This document shows, piece after piece, positions 42,350 to 53,271 of a DNA stretch of 64,000 nt (positions are counted from its first letter, which is position 1; each line of letters starts with the position of its first letter). A model generated the notes under the pieces. It worked only from the letters and a program-made list of their open reading frames with translations. It searched no databases and was not told the origin of the DNA. Source of the DNA: Azorinus chamasolen (Eukaryota > Mollusca > Bivalvia > Cardiida > Solecurtidae); assembly GCA_963576725.1 (NCBI GenBank), contig OY755242.1:27628358-27692357 (forward strand), given 5' to 3'. Position numbers and translations under genes: made by a program.

Positions 42350-43207
42350 GGCAGTTTAGAAAACGTAGCTACTAGGGTTATCATAACTGCTGCATTAGCC
42401 ACAGCATGTTGATCCTGCCACTCGCTAATGACTGTGGGATTTATTTTAATTCCCTTTTTCAAACATAATGCTCCACAAATGTAGAAGAAATAATTATATA
42501 AACGAACAAAAAAGATCTCATCCATAATTTGTATGGACTTTTAGGGAATCCCCTTGCTGTTGTACGTGCGGGTGTTGTGTTAGCCGGATTCCGCTGTCCA
42601 GGAGTCGGATTCTGAGGGAGTGCTGTTGTCAAACGGGGCATCCCTATATGCCTGGTACCTCTGATAACTCCAGTTCCAATGCCGGAGGGAGGGGAGCACC
42701 GTAGTGGAACAGTGCATCCCTATACCCCACTGGTACATTGGGAGACTTGCTGGCATGACTTGCTACCCTGCCCACAACGAGTGCCAGGGATCCTGTTAAG
42801 CTAACCCAGTTTCCTGATTTTTGCATACCAGTGAACTGGGTCGTGTAATATATGGGCAGTGGGTATTTTAAGCATGTACTGTCCGATGCAGCATCGCGTG
42901 TCTCAGTCAGTCTCGATTTGTCCGATATGATTCCTTTCCATTGCAGCCGGTGGGCTATGTTGTAGGAACAGTATACGGGATACCCTCTTTAGTTTTACTT
43001 TGACTGGGCTTTTTCGGGTTCCCATAATAGGACATTTTACTGATTATCCTTTGTGTGCTCCCTCATTGCCATAGCGGGTCGAATAGTGTTTGACTGCGGG
43101 TGCATATTGCGCGTATATAACAGTTGTTTATTTGTATTGCTTAGTGTATATGCATGAACTTCAAATTGATCTGTTCTGTTACCCAAGTTTCCAGCAATAT
43201 TTTATGT

Positions 43208-43242
43208 GGAAAAGTAGTAAAGTCAAGCAGGCAAAGCCACAT
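43208..43242 (-). mobile_element. Minimal 35-bp Penelope-like 3' tail
   Basis: The 35 bases starting GGAAAAGTAGTAAAGTCAAG and ending CAAAGCCACAT are identical to 9828-9862 and 47619-47653, then the match stops. It sits in the LINE 3' region. It is best read as a very short 5'-truncated insertion of the element at 9828-11553. Confidence 0.75.
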
Positions 43243-43639
43243 ATATGTAGTGTTGTATGCCAAAAACATGTACCCAATTCTGTTGGGTCTGGGTCAAAAC
43301 TGTGTGACGTACTGGCACTGTGCATAGAATGTTACATTCAAATTTTGTTTTTTATTATGTGAGTGCGTTGACACAATATAATAGAGCATAATATGACACA
43401 GACTGATAAACTTACGGAAAGGATGAAATTGGTTTACCTATATTCTAAATATTATTTATTTATTAATTTTTATTATTATTCTTATCTATATATAAGTATT
43501 AAATATATTTATTTTAAATGTTCTATAATTACAAATTGAATATACCCTGTTTTGTTTATAAAATGTATCTATGTGAAGCGCTTTTGAACGCACATATCCT
43601 GTGTGAAAAGAGCGCTATATAAATGTGGTATAATAAATA

Positions 43640-43775
43640 ATAGGATGGTATAGATCCCCTGATTAGTGTGTGTTTGTTTATAGGATGGTATAGCTCCCCT
43701 AATCAGGGTCTGTTTGTTTATGGCATGGTATAGATCCCCTGATCAGTGTGTGTTTGTTTATTGGATGGTATAGAT
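43640..43775. repeat. 40-bp minisatellite, second block
   Basis: ATAGGATGGTATAGATCCCC and about 3.4 further units, resuming the array after the LINE insertion. Confidence 0.9.
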
Positions 43776-43883
43776 CTGAAGCTACTGTTTCTGCCATAAC
43801 AAAACTCCCTGATTGTATTCATATACCATTATACATGCATATGCGAAAAATAATCTAATCAATATTCATGATGTCATTATTGC

Positions 43884-44124
43884 TTAACCCTTTACCACAT
43901 CAATACGCCTTTCTACGCCTTTACAAACAGAGTAGATCCAGTTCAGACGGATCCTATATGAACCGTCACATCAGGGTCTGCTCTGTTTGCTTATGGAATA
44001 ACAACGATCTGATTCTACAGTTTCTGCTTTAGTAAATATTTCGTATAATATTTAGTTAATATGCCGTTTGAAAAACAATTTCATTAATATTTCTTCCATG
44101 AACATTCATGGGGTAAAGGGTTAA
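43884..44124 (+). mobile_element. Family B TTAA MITE, copy B11 (reference copy)
   Basis: TTAACCCTTTACCACATCAA ... CATGGGGTAAAGGGTTAA, 241 bp, the most complete plain B copy. Hairpin TTTACAAACAGAGTAGATCCAGTTCAGACGGATCC / GAACCGTCACATCAGGGTCTGCTCTGTTTGC; the centre has drifted to ATCCTATATGAA. Confidence 0.9.
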
Positions 44125-44235
44125 ATGAATATGCATAAGCTACAAGAGTAGATACTGGAGAGTTTCAAACAGTGTATACCCTAGCCCAATGCCGTAAATG
44201 TCACAGTTCATTGGTTTGACCTCATTTGCAGAGTA

Positions 44236-44436
44236 CAGTAAACCCCCTCTAATGCGTCCAGCAAAAATTGGCATTGTTCTGAGTAGCAGAGGCAGGTGGC
44301 CGCTTAATGCAGGATGAAAGCTATACAGAAAGCTCCTAAATGCTTTCTGCATAACTTTCGTCCTGCATTAAGCACCACCTTCTTACAAAGACCGAAGTGT
44401 TTATTCATAAGTGGTCGCATTAGATGGGTACTATTG
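44236..44436. mobile_element. Family D TA MITE, copy D3
   Basis: CAGTAAACCCCCTCTAATGC at the left, TA-flanked; GCATTAGATGGGTACTATTG at the right. Inner arms GCAGGTGGCCGCTTAATGCAGGATGAAAG / CTTTCGTCCTGCATTAAGC; the centre has a small deletion (AGCTCCTAAATGCTT). Confidence 0.87.
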
Positions 44437-45008
44437 TATTTCACAATAAGTTTCACAACAAAATAAGACATTTTGAAGAAAGAGAAATACATTATGTCCA
44501 CATGTTTGAAGAAAGGAAATCAAAAATTCAAAATTAAAATGTTTATGAGAATGCAATTTTGGGGTTCTACACTTTTACAACATATATACAGTCTGTTGAA
44601 CATAAATTAGAACAAACCGGGAAACACTTTTATTTAGTACCGTCTTTTGGCTAAATGGTAGGGAAAGATGATTTCGTTCTTTTCAATTCAAATAAAGTAT
44701 GTGTAACAAACAACGGCACCACATGGTTGATTGTTTATTTCAAAGGCGGGTTCTTGTCTCTGATATCCATTTGTGACGACGTATCTTCAATGTGCCAAAG
44801 GTTTTCGATTGGCTTGGCAAGTACCAACATTAATTGTAAACAGTAAAGACGGGTGTCAGTGCCAAAATGTAATATAGACATCAAAAGTGCCAATTATACC
44901 TGTGGAGTTTAAACCTTATCCTGCTGTAAAATGGACTACTTCAGCTGATATCTGTTGCAAGATTTTAAATTGCTTACTTGCTATTCTTTCCAGATTTTGA
45001 CAAACTAT

Positions 45009-45245
45009 TTACCCTTTCCCTATTCTATATATATATATATCCCAGATTTCAATACCTAGTGAATATTCATGGACAAACTAGTTATGATAAAATATGGAAG
45101 GTGAAACAGTTTAGCCATTTTAGAAAATAAAGACACAAATCTATCAAATTCCAATAGCAAACAGAGCAGACCATGATCATTTGCCGTCTGTTCTGGATCT
45201 ATTCTGTTTTCAAATGCGTGAAAAGCTGTTTATATGAAGGAAATT
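45009..45245 (-). mobile_element. Family B-prime element, reverse orientation (B18)
   Basis: TTTACCCTTTCCCTATTCTA, a short (AT)n run, AATACCTAGTGAATATTCATGGAC, CCATTTTAGAAAATAAAGAC, and hairpin remnants GCAAACAGAGCAGACCATGATC / GATCTATTCTGTTTTC. Both TTAA ends are decayed. Confidence 0.68.
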
Positions 45246-45405
45246 CTGTCCCCCGATTATACAAAAAGTTAATGTTGTGTCTCATCAGACTTAGTTTGCA
45301 AATGCGTAGAGAGGCATATGTATGGAGTTTAGGGTAAAGTAAATCTGTCGTAATTTGCCAGAGGCTCAAGATACAGAGAAGAATGGAACATCATTGCAAA
45401 TCCCT

Positions 45406-45615
45406 ACAGTAAAATAGTTCATCAACGTACACATCAAACACAAAAGTTTAAGTCAATGTCTTCGGGCAGGCGATAGTTTAATGCAAGATGAAAGGGACAC
45501 AGAAAGCCCCCGAACGGACTTTGGTTTCGATCTGAATTAAGTAAGCATCTGCTTTTGAAGGACCAAAACTATTTTGAAAGGTCGTTAAAATGAGGTTGCA
45601 TTTTATGTTTTAGTT
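45406..45615. mobile_element. Decayed family D-like element
   Basis: TACAGTAAAATAGTTCATC, GCAGGCGATAGTTTAATGCAAGATGAAAG, GATCTGAATTAAGTAAGCATCTGC and a right side AAAATGAGGTTGCATTTTATG keep the D layout with many changes. Confidence 0.5.
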
Positions 45616-45619
45616 TAGA

Positions 45620-47615
45620 TATAATTCGCAAAACATTTTATAAGGTTTTCAATATCATCGTGATATTCGCAATGATGTTGAAAGTTGGTACTGAATTGCC
45701 ATCATAGTTAGGGTTTCATTGTACGAACAGCAACATCAGCATATATAAAACATTTCAAATTGTGAACTGTGAAGACTAATGATCTTCACAAACGGGCCAC
45801 TTGATCAGATCTTAAACACTTTGAGCAACTCGGGTACCTATCACAACTTAAACATCTTGAGGTATTTGGAGTCTCATCCGGTGAATCTAGATAAATCTTC
45901 AGTGTAAACGTATGTCTTTCTACAGAGCACAAATTATATATTTTCGTCCTTCGATCACGAAGAAGACCATGTCTTCAGCAGTTTTTGGTTCCGTTTATGG
46001 ATGCCTCGTCCGACCAATCCTAGCCCTAAATGTTATGCTGTAGTTCTGACAACTGAAAGGCTCTGGTGTGATATCAAAGATAGATACGCATTTACTCAGA
46101 TACGGTGACTGAACTTGATAGCTCCATTGCTGGTGGGTTTGGGCAAGTATTTCCCGGCATTTGCTGTCTTATGAGAAAATGGATATTCGTCGAATCACAA
46201 ACAGTGTAGACGCTAACCGACTTCAGCACCAGAGGCACTGTATCTAATGGAGGTCTAATTAGCTCACCGGCACTGGTATTCTCTTTAAAATTAAGCGGCC
46301 GGTTTAATGGCATTTTATTGTATTAGCGAGTAGTGAAGACCTTAATCCAATAGTACCTTTAGTTACTGTTTCATATGCGTTTGTACTGTGCTCACGTTTG
46401 CCAAATACTAAGGTTTATTAGGGTATAAATGTTCTACATGTTACTAACTAAATTAAGTGGATACTGTTCACATTGTTCCTCTCATTTGGCCTGTGTCAGT
46501 ATAGGTGGGTGGGTAGATATGTTACGTCTTGTTATTACGTCATGCTGCATGAAAAAACTCTGAAGACGCGATGTGATAGGTGAGTACTGGTTGTAGGAAT
46601 GTGAATGTCATTCGCAATGAGTCACATACCATTATTTGTACTTTTTAAAAAAAAACACTGCCATTCACACTATTTACTTGAATTTCTCTACATTTTACTG
46701 ACGAAGAAAGGGCAGCACGCCCTACTATCCTACTATCAGCGATAGGAAATGTCAAAACGCATTTCCGACATCGATGATAAGAAAGAAGAACACTTTGCCC
46801 GCTTTTATAAATAGAATAACTTATGAATCATTTGGTCATTTTTAGTCTTATTACACTGTTAGAGATGGTAAAACTGTAATAGACCAGTCAATTACGACGG
46901 ATATTCCCTCAATAATGTCGACTTGATCTAATAGGTGGCACATCCACAGCAAATGTAAAACGATACTTGTAATTCCTATTGCCTATTGAGGAATTGCTGA
47001 AGGGATAACTGAATCCATAACTGGGTTATGAATTGATTAATTCGTCTCAACCTGAAAGGGTCTATCATTACCGTAAGAGGGGGATGAGAACAAACACAAA
47101 AAAGAATTGCCAAATCCGGTATACCTGTGTCTAATTTAGATGTTTATGATCAAAGGATGTGCCCTTCTGTTCAATGCGAATTGGCCATGTGCGACTGGGG
47201 TCATGTACATGCATTTATAGCATAAAACTCGTAATTGGAGGAAGTCTACGATTTTCTAAATAGGTTACGACGCTATAAGACCACTAGGTCGTGCATACCC
47301 TGAAATGCTAAGTTGGAAGAATGCTGCTCCTGTCATAGAAAGCCAAGGGTAAAGCGGCCCATATGTTTTCGTTCAGATCCAGAATCTACATGGCCAGGAT
47401 ATTCTGATAGTAAAATTGCATTATCCATATCTGATAATGAAGAGGTCATTTCAATGTCAATGATAAGTGCCGTGTTGGCGATTTAGTTGCCACAGCAGTC
47501 AAAAACAATTACAGTGCAGCAGGCTGCAGATCCAGTGTATATTAGCAGTTGGTACATTCAATATGGATTATAGAGACCATAGATAATTGCTTATACGTAT
47601 AAGTCATTTCAGTAT
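45620..47615. other. Anonymous DNA
   Basis: About 2 kb with slightly higher GC than the repeats but no exon-like frame, domain or known element. A 73-codon minus-strand frame at 46092-46313 is unassigned. Confidence 0.45.
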
Positions 47616-47619
47616 GATT

Positions 47620-47829
47620 GGAAAAGTAGTAAAGTCAAGCAGGCAAAGCCACATGCAAGACACAACCACCACCAAAACACCGATAGACAGCATGACACAC
47701 ACACACACACACACAACCACACACCCAAACGCACACACACACACACGAAATGAGCACAGAAAACACCAAAAGACACACAAGAAACAGGGACAAACGTTCC
47801 ACAACATGAACAAACCACAAGCACAAAGA
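47620..47829 (-). mobile_element. Penelope-like 3'-end copy, very similar to P1 (P4)
   Basis: Aligns almost base for base with 9829-10040, from GAAAAGTAGTAAAGTCAAGC to CCACAAGCACAAAGA, differing mainly in CA-repeat length. The 5' side is cut at 47829. The close match means recent activity of the family. Four overlapping short frames here reflect the CA tract. Confidence 0.88.
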
Positions 47830-48102
47830 TGTCATATTACGGTTAAAGGTGCAAAATTTCGTCACACAGTACCAGCAACTTTGCAAATCGGAACTATTTC
47901 TGTTTATCTTGTCCGATAATGAAGCATTTGTGGGTAAACTACTTCAGACGTGGTAAGCCAGAAACAAAATTGAGATAAAGCGGAAATGCATTGGTTTATT
48001 TGCAACAGAAAGTTCATCAATGTTCGAGAAGAGATGCTGCATCACCAAAAGCAAATTGTCGAGCAATGTTAGATTCACTAGAATAACCGCTATCTGATAG
48101 GT

Positions 48103-48302
48103 ACGGTAGAATCTTTACCGTATGTACTGAAAATTCCAGTTTAATCCTACCATTGAGATTCAATTATCCACCAGGGCAGTTAAGTAATGCAGAAAGCTCC
48201 TATATCAGCTTTCTACATTCATTACTTTAGCTACCGCCTGCCTTACAGACCCATAATTAGACCTCATTTTGATGGCCGATTAAGACAGATGCTATTGTAT
48301 GA
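48103..48302. mobile_element. Diverged family D-like element
   Basis: Left GGTACGGTAGAATCTTTACC; hairpin AATGCAGAAAGCTCCTATATCAGCTTTCTACATT; right GCTACCGCCTGCCTTACAGA ... GATGCTATTGTATG. The ends are degraded, so boundaries are approximate. Confidence 0.6.
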
Positions 48303-48665
48303 CTTTTACCAGATATTTACTTACTCTCCTCGTGGTCTTGAACTGTTGCGACATATGATCATGGCCGCACGTAGTAAAAACTTAGTATAAGCCTGTGTGT
48401 CATTAATGCGGTAACTAGTACCATGCATAACTTGTTCCAAATGATATACACACGTGTAGAGCATCCTGTAAATATGTACATTAGAAGTCACGCAGTCTTG
48501 TGCGACGTATCATGGGCGAACTCAGGGTCATTGACATGTTAAAAATACAAACATTGCTGATTTGACAACGAATTGCTTTAGATAGGAATACATGTATAAG
48601 TACAACAACACTTTATCATATTTCTTGTTCTTTTTATTTTCTATCCTAGATTAGACATAGTTCAT

Positions 48666-48782
48666 GGTCCAAGATTATAAAACGTCTGAGTCTGAGTTTG
48701 AGATCAGTCTCAAGTATCTGATCGGTCAGATGGCTGAGAACTATCTCACCCTCAAGCTAAACGTTTTATAATACCGGGGCCA
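48666..48782. mobile_element. Family E element, short copy (E4)
   Basis: GGTCCAAGATTATAAAACGT ... AACGTTTTATAATACCGGGGCC. The inner right arm of the dyad is partly deleted (CTGATCGGTCAGATGGCTGAGAAC). Confidence 0.78.
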
Positions 48783-49332
48783 TGTCTCATTGCACATTGC
48801 AAAATAGTTCAACCCACTAGCTGAATAATCAACTGAAACATTTGTGCTAGAATACATGTATGTCCGTATAAAAGAAAGCATGATATATTTTACGGAACCT
48901 GATGTGTAATACTAAATTCGATTATCGACACATTTCGGGATGTTCCGTAATATGGCTTTCCGAAATTTGCCGATATATATTTCGGAGAGTCATAATATGC
49001 ATGGAATCCATTACGGAATATTCCGATATATTTCGATATTCGGATTTTGTATTACATATTTGAAACATTATTCGACCGGCGCCATAATACAATGGACACT
49101 TGAATAGTTGCAAACAGTATAGACTAAGATCAGCGTTGAGTTGCACGTACTTTATGAGATTACAGCGTGACGGTTTTAATTTATTTTGTGTGCTTGTATT
49201 AATGTTGTACGAAATGCATACTCATGTTACAGTTTTATTTTTGCTGCTCATTACAGACGTTCGTAGACACGATATCCTCATAACTAATTACAATTGACTG
49301 CAGTAGAATATACCCAACGCGAGCACTATTTC

Positions 49333-49692
49333 TTAACCCTTTCCCTTATGTAAGCGCATTTTGACGCATTTGCAAACAGAGTAGACCCAGATCAGACGGC
49401 TCCTTTAGGAACAGTCTGGTCAGGGTTTACTCAGTTTGCTTATGGTGTAATATAGATCTGATTCTACAGCTTCTGCCTGAGCCGAAATGTCTTGTGCCAT
49501 TAAAAAAATAATCTTATTAATATTATGAAAATTTGTTTTAGTTGTTATGAAAATTTGTTTTAGTCGGTAAATAGCTTCTAGCTAATGTTTAATGTTATTC
49601 TGTAACACCCGACTATAAATAAAGTTTCTTGTATCTTGTATCTTGTATGACGTCGTCATTTCCTAAATGAATATTCATCAGGAAAAGGGTTA
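49333..49692 (+). mobile_element. Family B TTAA MITE with an insertion (B13)
   Basis: TTAACCCTTTCCCTTATGTA ... ATCAGGAAAAGGGTTA. Hairpin GCAAACAGAGTAGACCCAGATCAGACGG / CAGTCTGGTCAGGGTTTACTCAGTTTGC with the centre CTCCTTTAGGAA. A 117-bp insert (49529-49645) interrupts the right half between ATTAATAT and GACGTC. Confidence 0.85.
49529..49645 (+). mobile_element. Short retroposed insert with CTTGTAT tail
   Basis: The insert ends ATAAATAAAGTTTCTTGTATCTTGTATCTTG, a tandem-heptamer tail of the sort seen at LINE or SINE 3' ends, and is flanked by TATGA (49524-49528 and 49646-49650). It begins with a direct repeat of GAAAATTTGTTTTAGT. The source family is unknown. Confidence 0.65.
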
Positions 49693-49729
49693 CTATTTTT
49701 ATGCAATACGTTATCACCTGCCTTAGATA

Positions 49730-49906
49730 CAGTAGAACCCCTCTAATGCCACCACTTAATGAATAAACATGGATGTCTTTATAAACAAGTGGTTGCTTAA
49801 TGCAGTAAAGATTCTGCATTACTTTTGTCCTGCATTAAGCTACCACCTGCATATAGCAACCAGAATTATACCTCTTTTATGTGGTCTCATTAGCGGGATT
49901 TTACTG
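49730..49906. mobile_element. Family D TA element, hairpin-deleted copy
   Basis: CAGTAGAACCCCTCTAATGC to CATTAGCGGGATTTTACTG. The left inner arm is shortened: TTGCTTAATGCAGTAAAGATTCTGCATTACTTTTGTCCTGCATTAAG. TA precedes the left end; the right flank is TT. Confidence 0.8.
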
Positions 49907-50221
49907 TTCCCAAAATCAGGCCTCTTTTCATTAATCATTTTAGAGACGTTCTACGCATTTAATATGTTTCTAAAGGAATTTCGAGTAAATCCTTCCCCTG
50001 TGCTTACATCCAAAAATATTGTTACTGGGATTACATCCGGGCAGCCTAATTTTTTATCACGGTAATTACTGTTTACCATCAATGGCAAAGGTTATTTAGA
50101 AAAAAAACATATTTCTGTGTTGTTGCTGTTGTTTTGTTGTTGTTGTTTATTATTCTCTTCAATGTTGTTTGGAACTATTATTACAGCAGCACACATGAAA
50201 AGCCATTGAGAATATCTATTA

Positions 50222-50428
50222 CAGTAAAACCTCTCTAATGCGAAAAACCAAAACAGATGTTTAATTCTGGGTCTAAAATGCAGGTGGCAGCTTAATGCAG
50301 GTCGAAAGCTATGCAGAAAGCTCTTGCGGGAGCTTCCTGCATAACTTTCGACCTGCATTAAGCAACAACCTGTTTTTAAAGGCATTTATTTCCATTCATA
50401 AAGTGGTCGCATTAGAGGGTTTTTTCTG
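50222..50428. mobile_element. Family D TA MITE, copy D6
   Basis: CAGTAAAACCTCTCTAATGC to GCATTAGAGGGTTTTTTCTG, flanked by TTA and TA. Long inner arms GCAGGTGGCAGCTTAATGCAGGTCGAAAGCTATGCAGAAAG and complement; centre CTCTTGCGGGAG. Confidence 0.88.
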
Positions 50429-50795
50429 TATACAAAAAATACACGAGAAACGAGTGGATATCCGATATAACTATCCATATTAGAAGGACTGTTAAGACAA
50501 AAACAGATGTGTAAGGAAACAATTCCACTCTCAGATGTGAGCTGATCTAAGTCTACATTGTAAATACAAACTTCATCCTCGCCATAGACGCCGGTTCTTT
50601 ATTATTGAATATACTCACACTCCAGGGTTAAACTCTTAACAGAACTTCATGCTCAAAAACTAAGTTTGGATCTCAAACTGAATTAATACGTACTTATACG
50701 AGGACTGACACAATAATTATGACTTCATTACATCTTAAGTATTACCTATATCTACTAGATATTTTTGAGTGCGTTTGATGTAACATGTCATGAAA

Positions 50796-50889
50796 AAGTC
50801 AGATTTGAGTTCTCAAGCTTTTGATTGGTCAGATTTGAGCCTTGAGAACGAAATCAGGCTCAACTAAAAGTTTTAGAAGCATGGATCCA
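50796..50889. mobile_element. Family E right-side fragment
   Basis: CAGATTTGAGTTCTCAAGCTTTTGATTGGTCAGATTTGAGCC ... GAGAACGAAATCAGGCTCAACTAAAAGTTTTAGAAGCATGGATCC. The outer left end is missing. Confidence 0.7.
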
Positions 50890-50970
50890 GAATCTTGAGC
50901 ATAGAGCTTGGTTTAATAGTACAACTAGGTTCCTGACATAATGGGATAACGTTCAACTAATTCACCCGCT

Positions 50971-51216
50971 TTACCATTTACTCCATGAATATGCATGTTA
51001 TGAATAATGATATCATGAATATTTAATTAGATCAATTGTTATAATGGCATATGGACACGGAGAGTTTGGGCCATGACAGGAACTATAGGATCATATATAT
51101 TGTAGAATGGGCAAACAAAGCAGACCCTGATGAGACAGCTCCAGACGAGCCGTTTGATCTGGGTATACTCTGTTTGCAAAGACGTAGAAATGCCTATTTA
51201 TGGAGTAAACGGTTAA
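50971..51216 (-). mobile_element. Family B MITE, copy B14
   Basis: TTACCATTTACTCCATGAAT ... TTTATGGAGTAAACGGTTAA. Hairpin GCAAACAAAGCAGACCCTGATGAGACAGCTCC / GATCTGGGTATACTCTGTTTGC has a decayed centre. A 64-codon plus-strand frame across it is not a gene. Confidence 0.82.
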
Positions 51217-51329
51217 AAACGTCCAGATCTGAATATAGGAAATAATAACTTTATGATTATAATGACGTATGAACATTGAAGATTATGGTCATAACAAAAG
51301 CTGTAAAATCAGTCCTACATTATACCACT

Positions 51330-51424
51330 TTAAATCAGAGCAGTCCCTAACCACAAGGCTCCTAATCTGGGTTTAATCTGTTTCCAAAACGCGTAAATAT
51401 ACGGCTTAAATAGGGAACGTGTTA
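51330..51424 (-). mobile_element. Family B fragment
   Basis: AATCAGAGCAGTCCCTAACCACAAGGCTCCTAATCTGGGTTTAATCTGTTTCC, then AAACGCGTAAATATACGGC and GGGAACGTGTTAA. Confidence 0.5.
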
Positions 51425-51648
51425 AGATAGATGGTTGCTTAATACGTACGAACGTTATTTCTAACATTCCACATTTAATGACCAGCTGGATTAAACGATG
51501 CCTAGATGACGACTAGAGGTTCTACCTTATTATATATAACACGGAGGTCACGTCTTATAACAGTACAATATATACCAACGTTCGATGTGTACAATGAACC
51601 AAATCTAAAGGGAACTCTGATGATACTCAAATTTCCTTAGTATAACAA

Positions 51649-51876
51649 TTTACCTCATAGGCTTATTTTAGACCCATCCTCGTTGAATAAATCTTCTGAA
51701 AAGGAGCATTTGCTGGAAAAAAGAACATTTTAGAATTGTGCAGTTTTATGACAATTAAGATAAAAAAAAGTATTTGCTCCATAGGTGCAGAGCAGATGCT
51801 CTTTTTATCACAATGCTTTCAAAACGTGACTTTTACAGAGGAGTCAAAGGGCGCCCATATGACGTAATGGGATAAC
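51649..51876 (-). mobile_element. Family F element, diverged (F5)
   Basis: TTACCTCATAGGCTTATTTTAGACCCATCC ... hairpin remnant AAAAAGTATTTGCTCCATAGGTGCAGAGCAGATGCTCTTTTTATCACAATGCTTTC ... CAGAGGAGTCAAAGGGCGCCC. The centre has a small insertion. Confidence 0.68.
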
Positions 51877-52001
51877 TTTCAACTAATTCAGTTGGATGCA
51901 GTATTGTAAATTGCCAGGTCACTGGGAATCCGAAATAAGCAGATTGCAATGTGAAAAAGTATGCTGTAAACCATCTGTTAAACGACCTAATTTTTTGGAT
52001 T

Positions 52002-52229
52002 TTAACCATTCCCTCATAGGCTATTTTTAGACCCAACATCTTTGAATGAATCTACCAAAAAGGAGCATTAACTAGAGAAATGTAACAGTTTAGAATTTTG
52101 TAGTTTGAAACCATAGTGATAAATAGAACATTTGCTCCTATAGGAGCAAATGCTCTATTTATCACAATGGTTTCATAAAGTGACTTTTACAGACGCGTAG
52201 AAAGGCGTATTTATGGAGGAAAGGGTTAA
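52002..52229 (-). mobile_element. Family F TTAA MITE, copy F6
   Basis: TTAACCATTCCCTCATAGGC to TATGGAGGAAAGGGTTAA, 228 bp. Hairpin arms GAAACCATAGTGATAAATAGAACATTTG / CAAATGCTCTATTTATCACAATGGTTTC, centre CTCCTATAGGAG at 52135-52146. Confidence 0.92.
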
Positions 52230-52345
52230 GACAAGACGAAAGTTGTTCGGAAGCTTTCTGTATTGCTTTCGTTCTGCATTAAACAGCTTCATGCTTTTCG
52301 GGACACATGTATAAAATGGCCACTTTACAAAGGTTTCACAATACG
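52230..52345. mobile_element. Family D right-half remnant
   Basis: GACGAAAGTTGTTCGGAAGCTTTCTGTATTGCTTTCGTTCTGCATTAAACAG is the D hairpin with lost outer parts; a weak right end may be AAGGTTTCACAATACG. Confidence 0.5.
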
Positions 52346-52982
52346 TTATACTGTACGGAATTCAGATTCAGACAAAATAAATGCGTGTGTGTTTTTTCGA
52401 AGACAAACCATTGTTCCACTGTAAATATGTTTATATAGTATATCTGCAAACGCACCGGCCATATACAAACAAAATAGTACCAAGTCAAAACTCTCGATTA
52501 GGGTCTACACTATTTACCATGCTATTATTCTATTTGAATATTGAAATAAAAATATGACTTGTTCATAGTGCAAATCTGGGATAGGTTCATATAGAAATAC
52601 AGGTATATATTGGTTATTAAATACACTTTAGGTATTTTATGTAAATTTTACCCAGCACATGAAAGAAAAATTTGAAATGAATAAGGCTGAACAACATTGG
52701 TGAAATTTGAATCAGCTGTTCCGTGAAAAATCCTACCTTACCAGTTCTGGCCCTTTGCAAGCAATATTAACCAAAATCAACCTTCGATAACTGAGTAGGT
52801 CCTATGGCAGTTTAACATACTAAAATACTTCAAACGGTATTGTCACTTTTGCATGTAATGCGCAACGTTTTCATCGCGGCAGTTGGTCTGAGTCAGCACT
52901 GTTTGCAAAACTATAGGTTATATTTTCTCGAGGAGAAAATCACATTTGACCATACGAATGAATATAAAAAACATATAATACG

Positions 52983-53271
52983 GTTTTACCCTTTACCTCC
53001 TAGCTACGCATTTTGATGCCTTTTCAAACTGAGTAGACCCAGATCATATGACCCCTGTAGAAACCATCTGATTAGCGTATGCATATGTTACAGTATAGAA
53101 CTGGGTCCATGCTTATAAATCTTTTTAGCTGAGTCTGAGTTTGTTCTCAAGCTTTTGATTGGTCAGATTCTAAGGTCAAGGATGTCCTTGTGTACGTACC
53201 ATTATAAAGACGTAGTCAATAAATATTGATAAACTGATATATTCTTGCATAATTAGGTAAACGGCTAACAA
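52983..53271 (+). mobile_element. Family B element split by an E fragment (B20)
   Basis: Left half TTTTACCCTTTACCTCCTAGCTACGCATTTTGATGCC ... AAACTGAGTAGACCCAGATCATATG; right half resumes at about 53172 with AAGGTCAAGGATGTCCTTGTGTACGTACCATTATAAAG and ends AGGTAAACGGCTAA. Between them, 53103-53171 (GGGTCCATGCTTATAAATCT, GCTTTTGATTGGTCAGATTC) is the left part of a family E element. Confidence 0.65.

Larger units (their letters stand above)
42136..43639 (+). mobile_element. 5'-truncated LINE (CR1/L2-like), inserted in minisatellite
   Basis: Begins within an RT C-terminal coding region (42164-42349) and ends with GAGCGCTATATAAATGTGGTATAATAAATAA, a hairpin-like tail (GCGCTTTTGAACGC...GAGCGC) followed by a short A/T repeat as in CR1/L2-type elements. 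The minisatellite on each side shares ATAGGAT at 42129-42135 and 43640-43646, a likely 7-bp target duplication. The 3' region between is about 1.25 kb and less AT-rich than its surroundings. Confidence 0.82.
41340..43865 (+). mobile_element. Family B element enlarged by an internal minisatellite and a LINE
   Basis: ACGCCTGCTGATGACCTGCAAACGACAG...CCAGATCA at 41341-41388 matches the B left half (ACGCCTTTGCAAACAGAGTAGACCCAGATCA). GATCTGAAGCTACTGTTTCTGCCATAAC ... CCATTATACATGCATATGCG ... AATATTCATGATGTCATTATT at 43772-43880 matches the B right half. Everything between is a 40-bp tandem array derived from the B sequence itself, interrupted by a LINE 3' end. The right terminus abuts the next B copy at 43884. 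Confidence 0.7.

Noticed and set aside
47587..47919. 110-codon Thr/His-rich frame
   Set aside because: Translation of the CA repeat in a Penelope fragment.
48900..49080. Short repeats of CGGAATATTCCGATATATTTCG type
   Set aside because: Several partial self-matches, but no consistent unit or ends, so I do not call an array.
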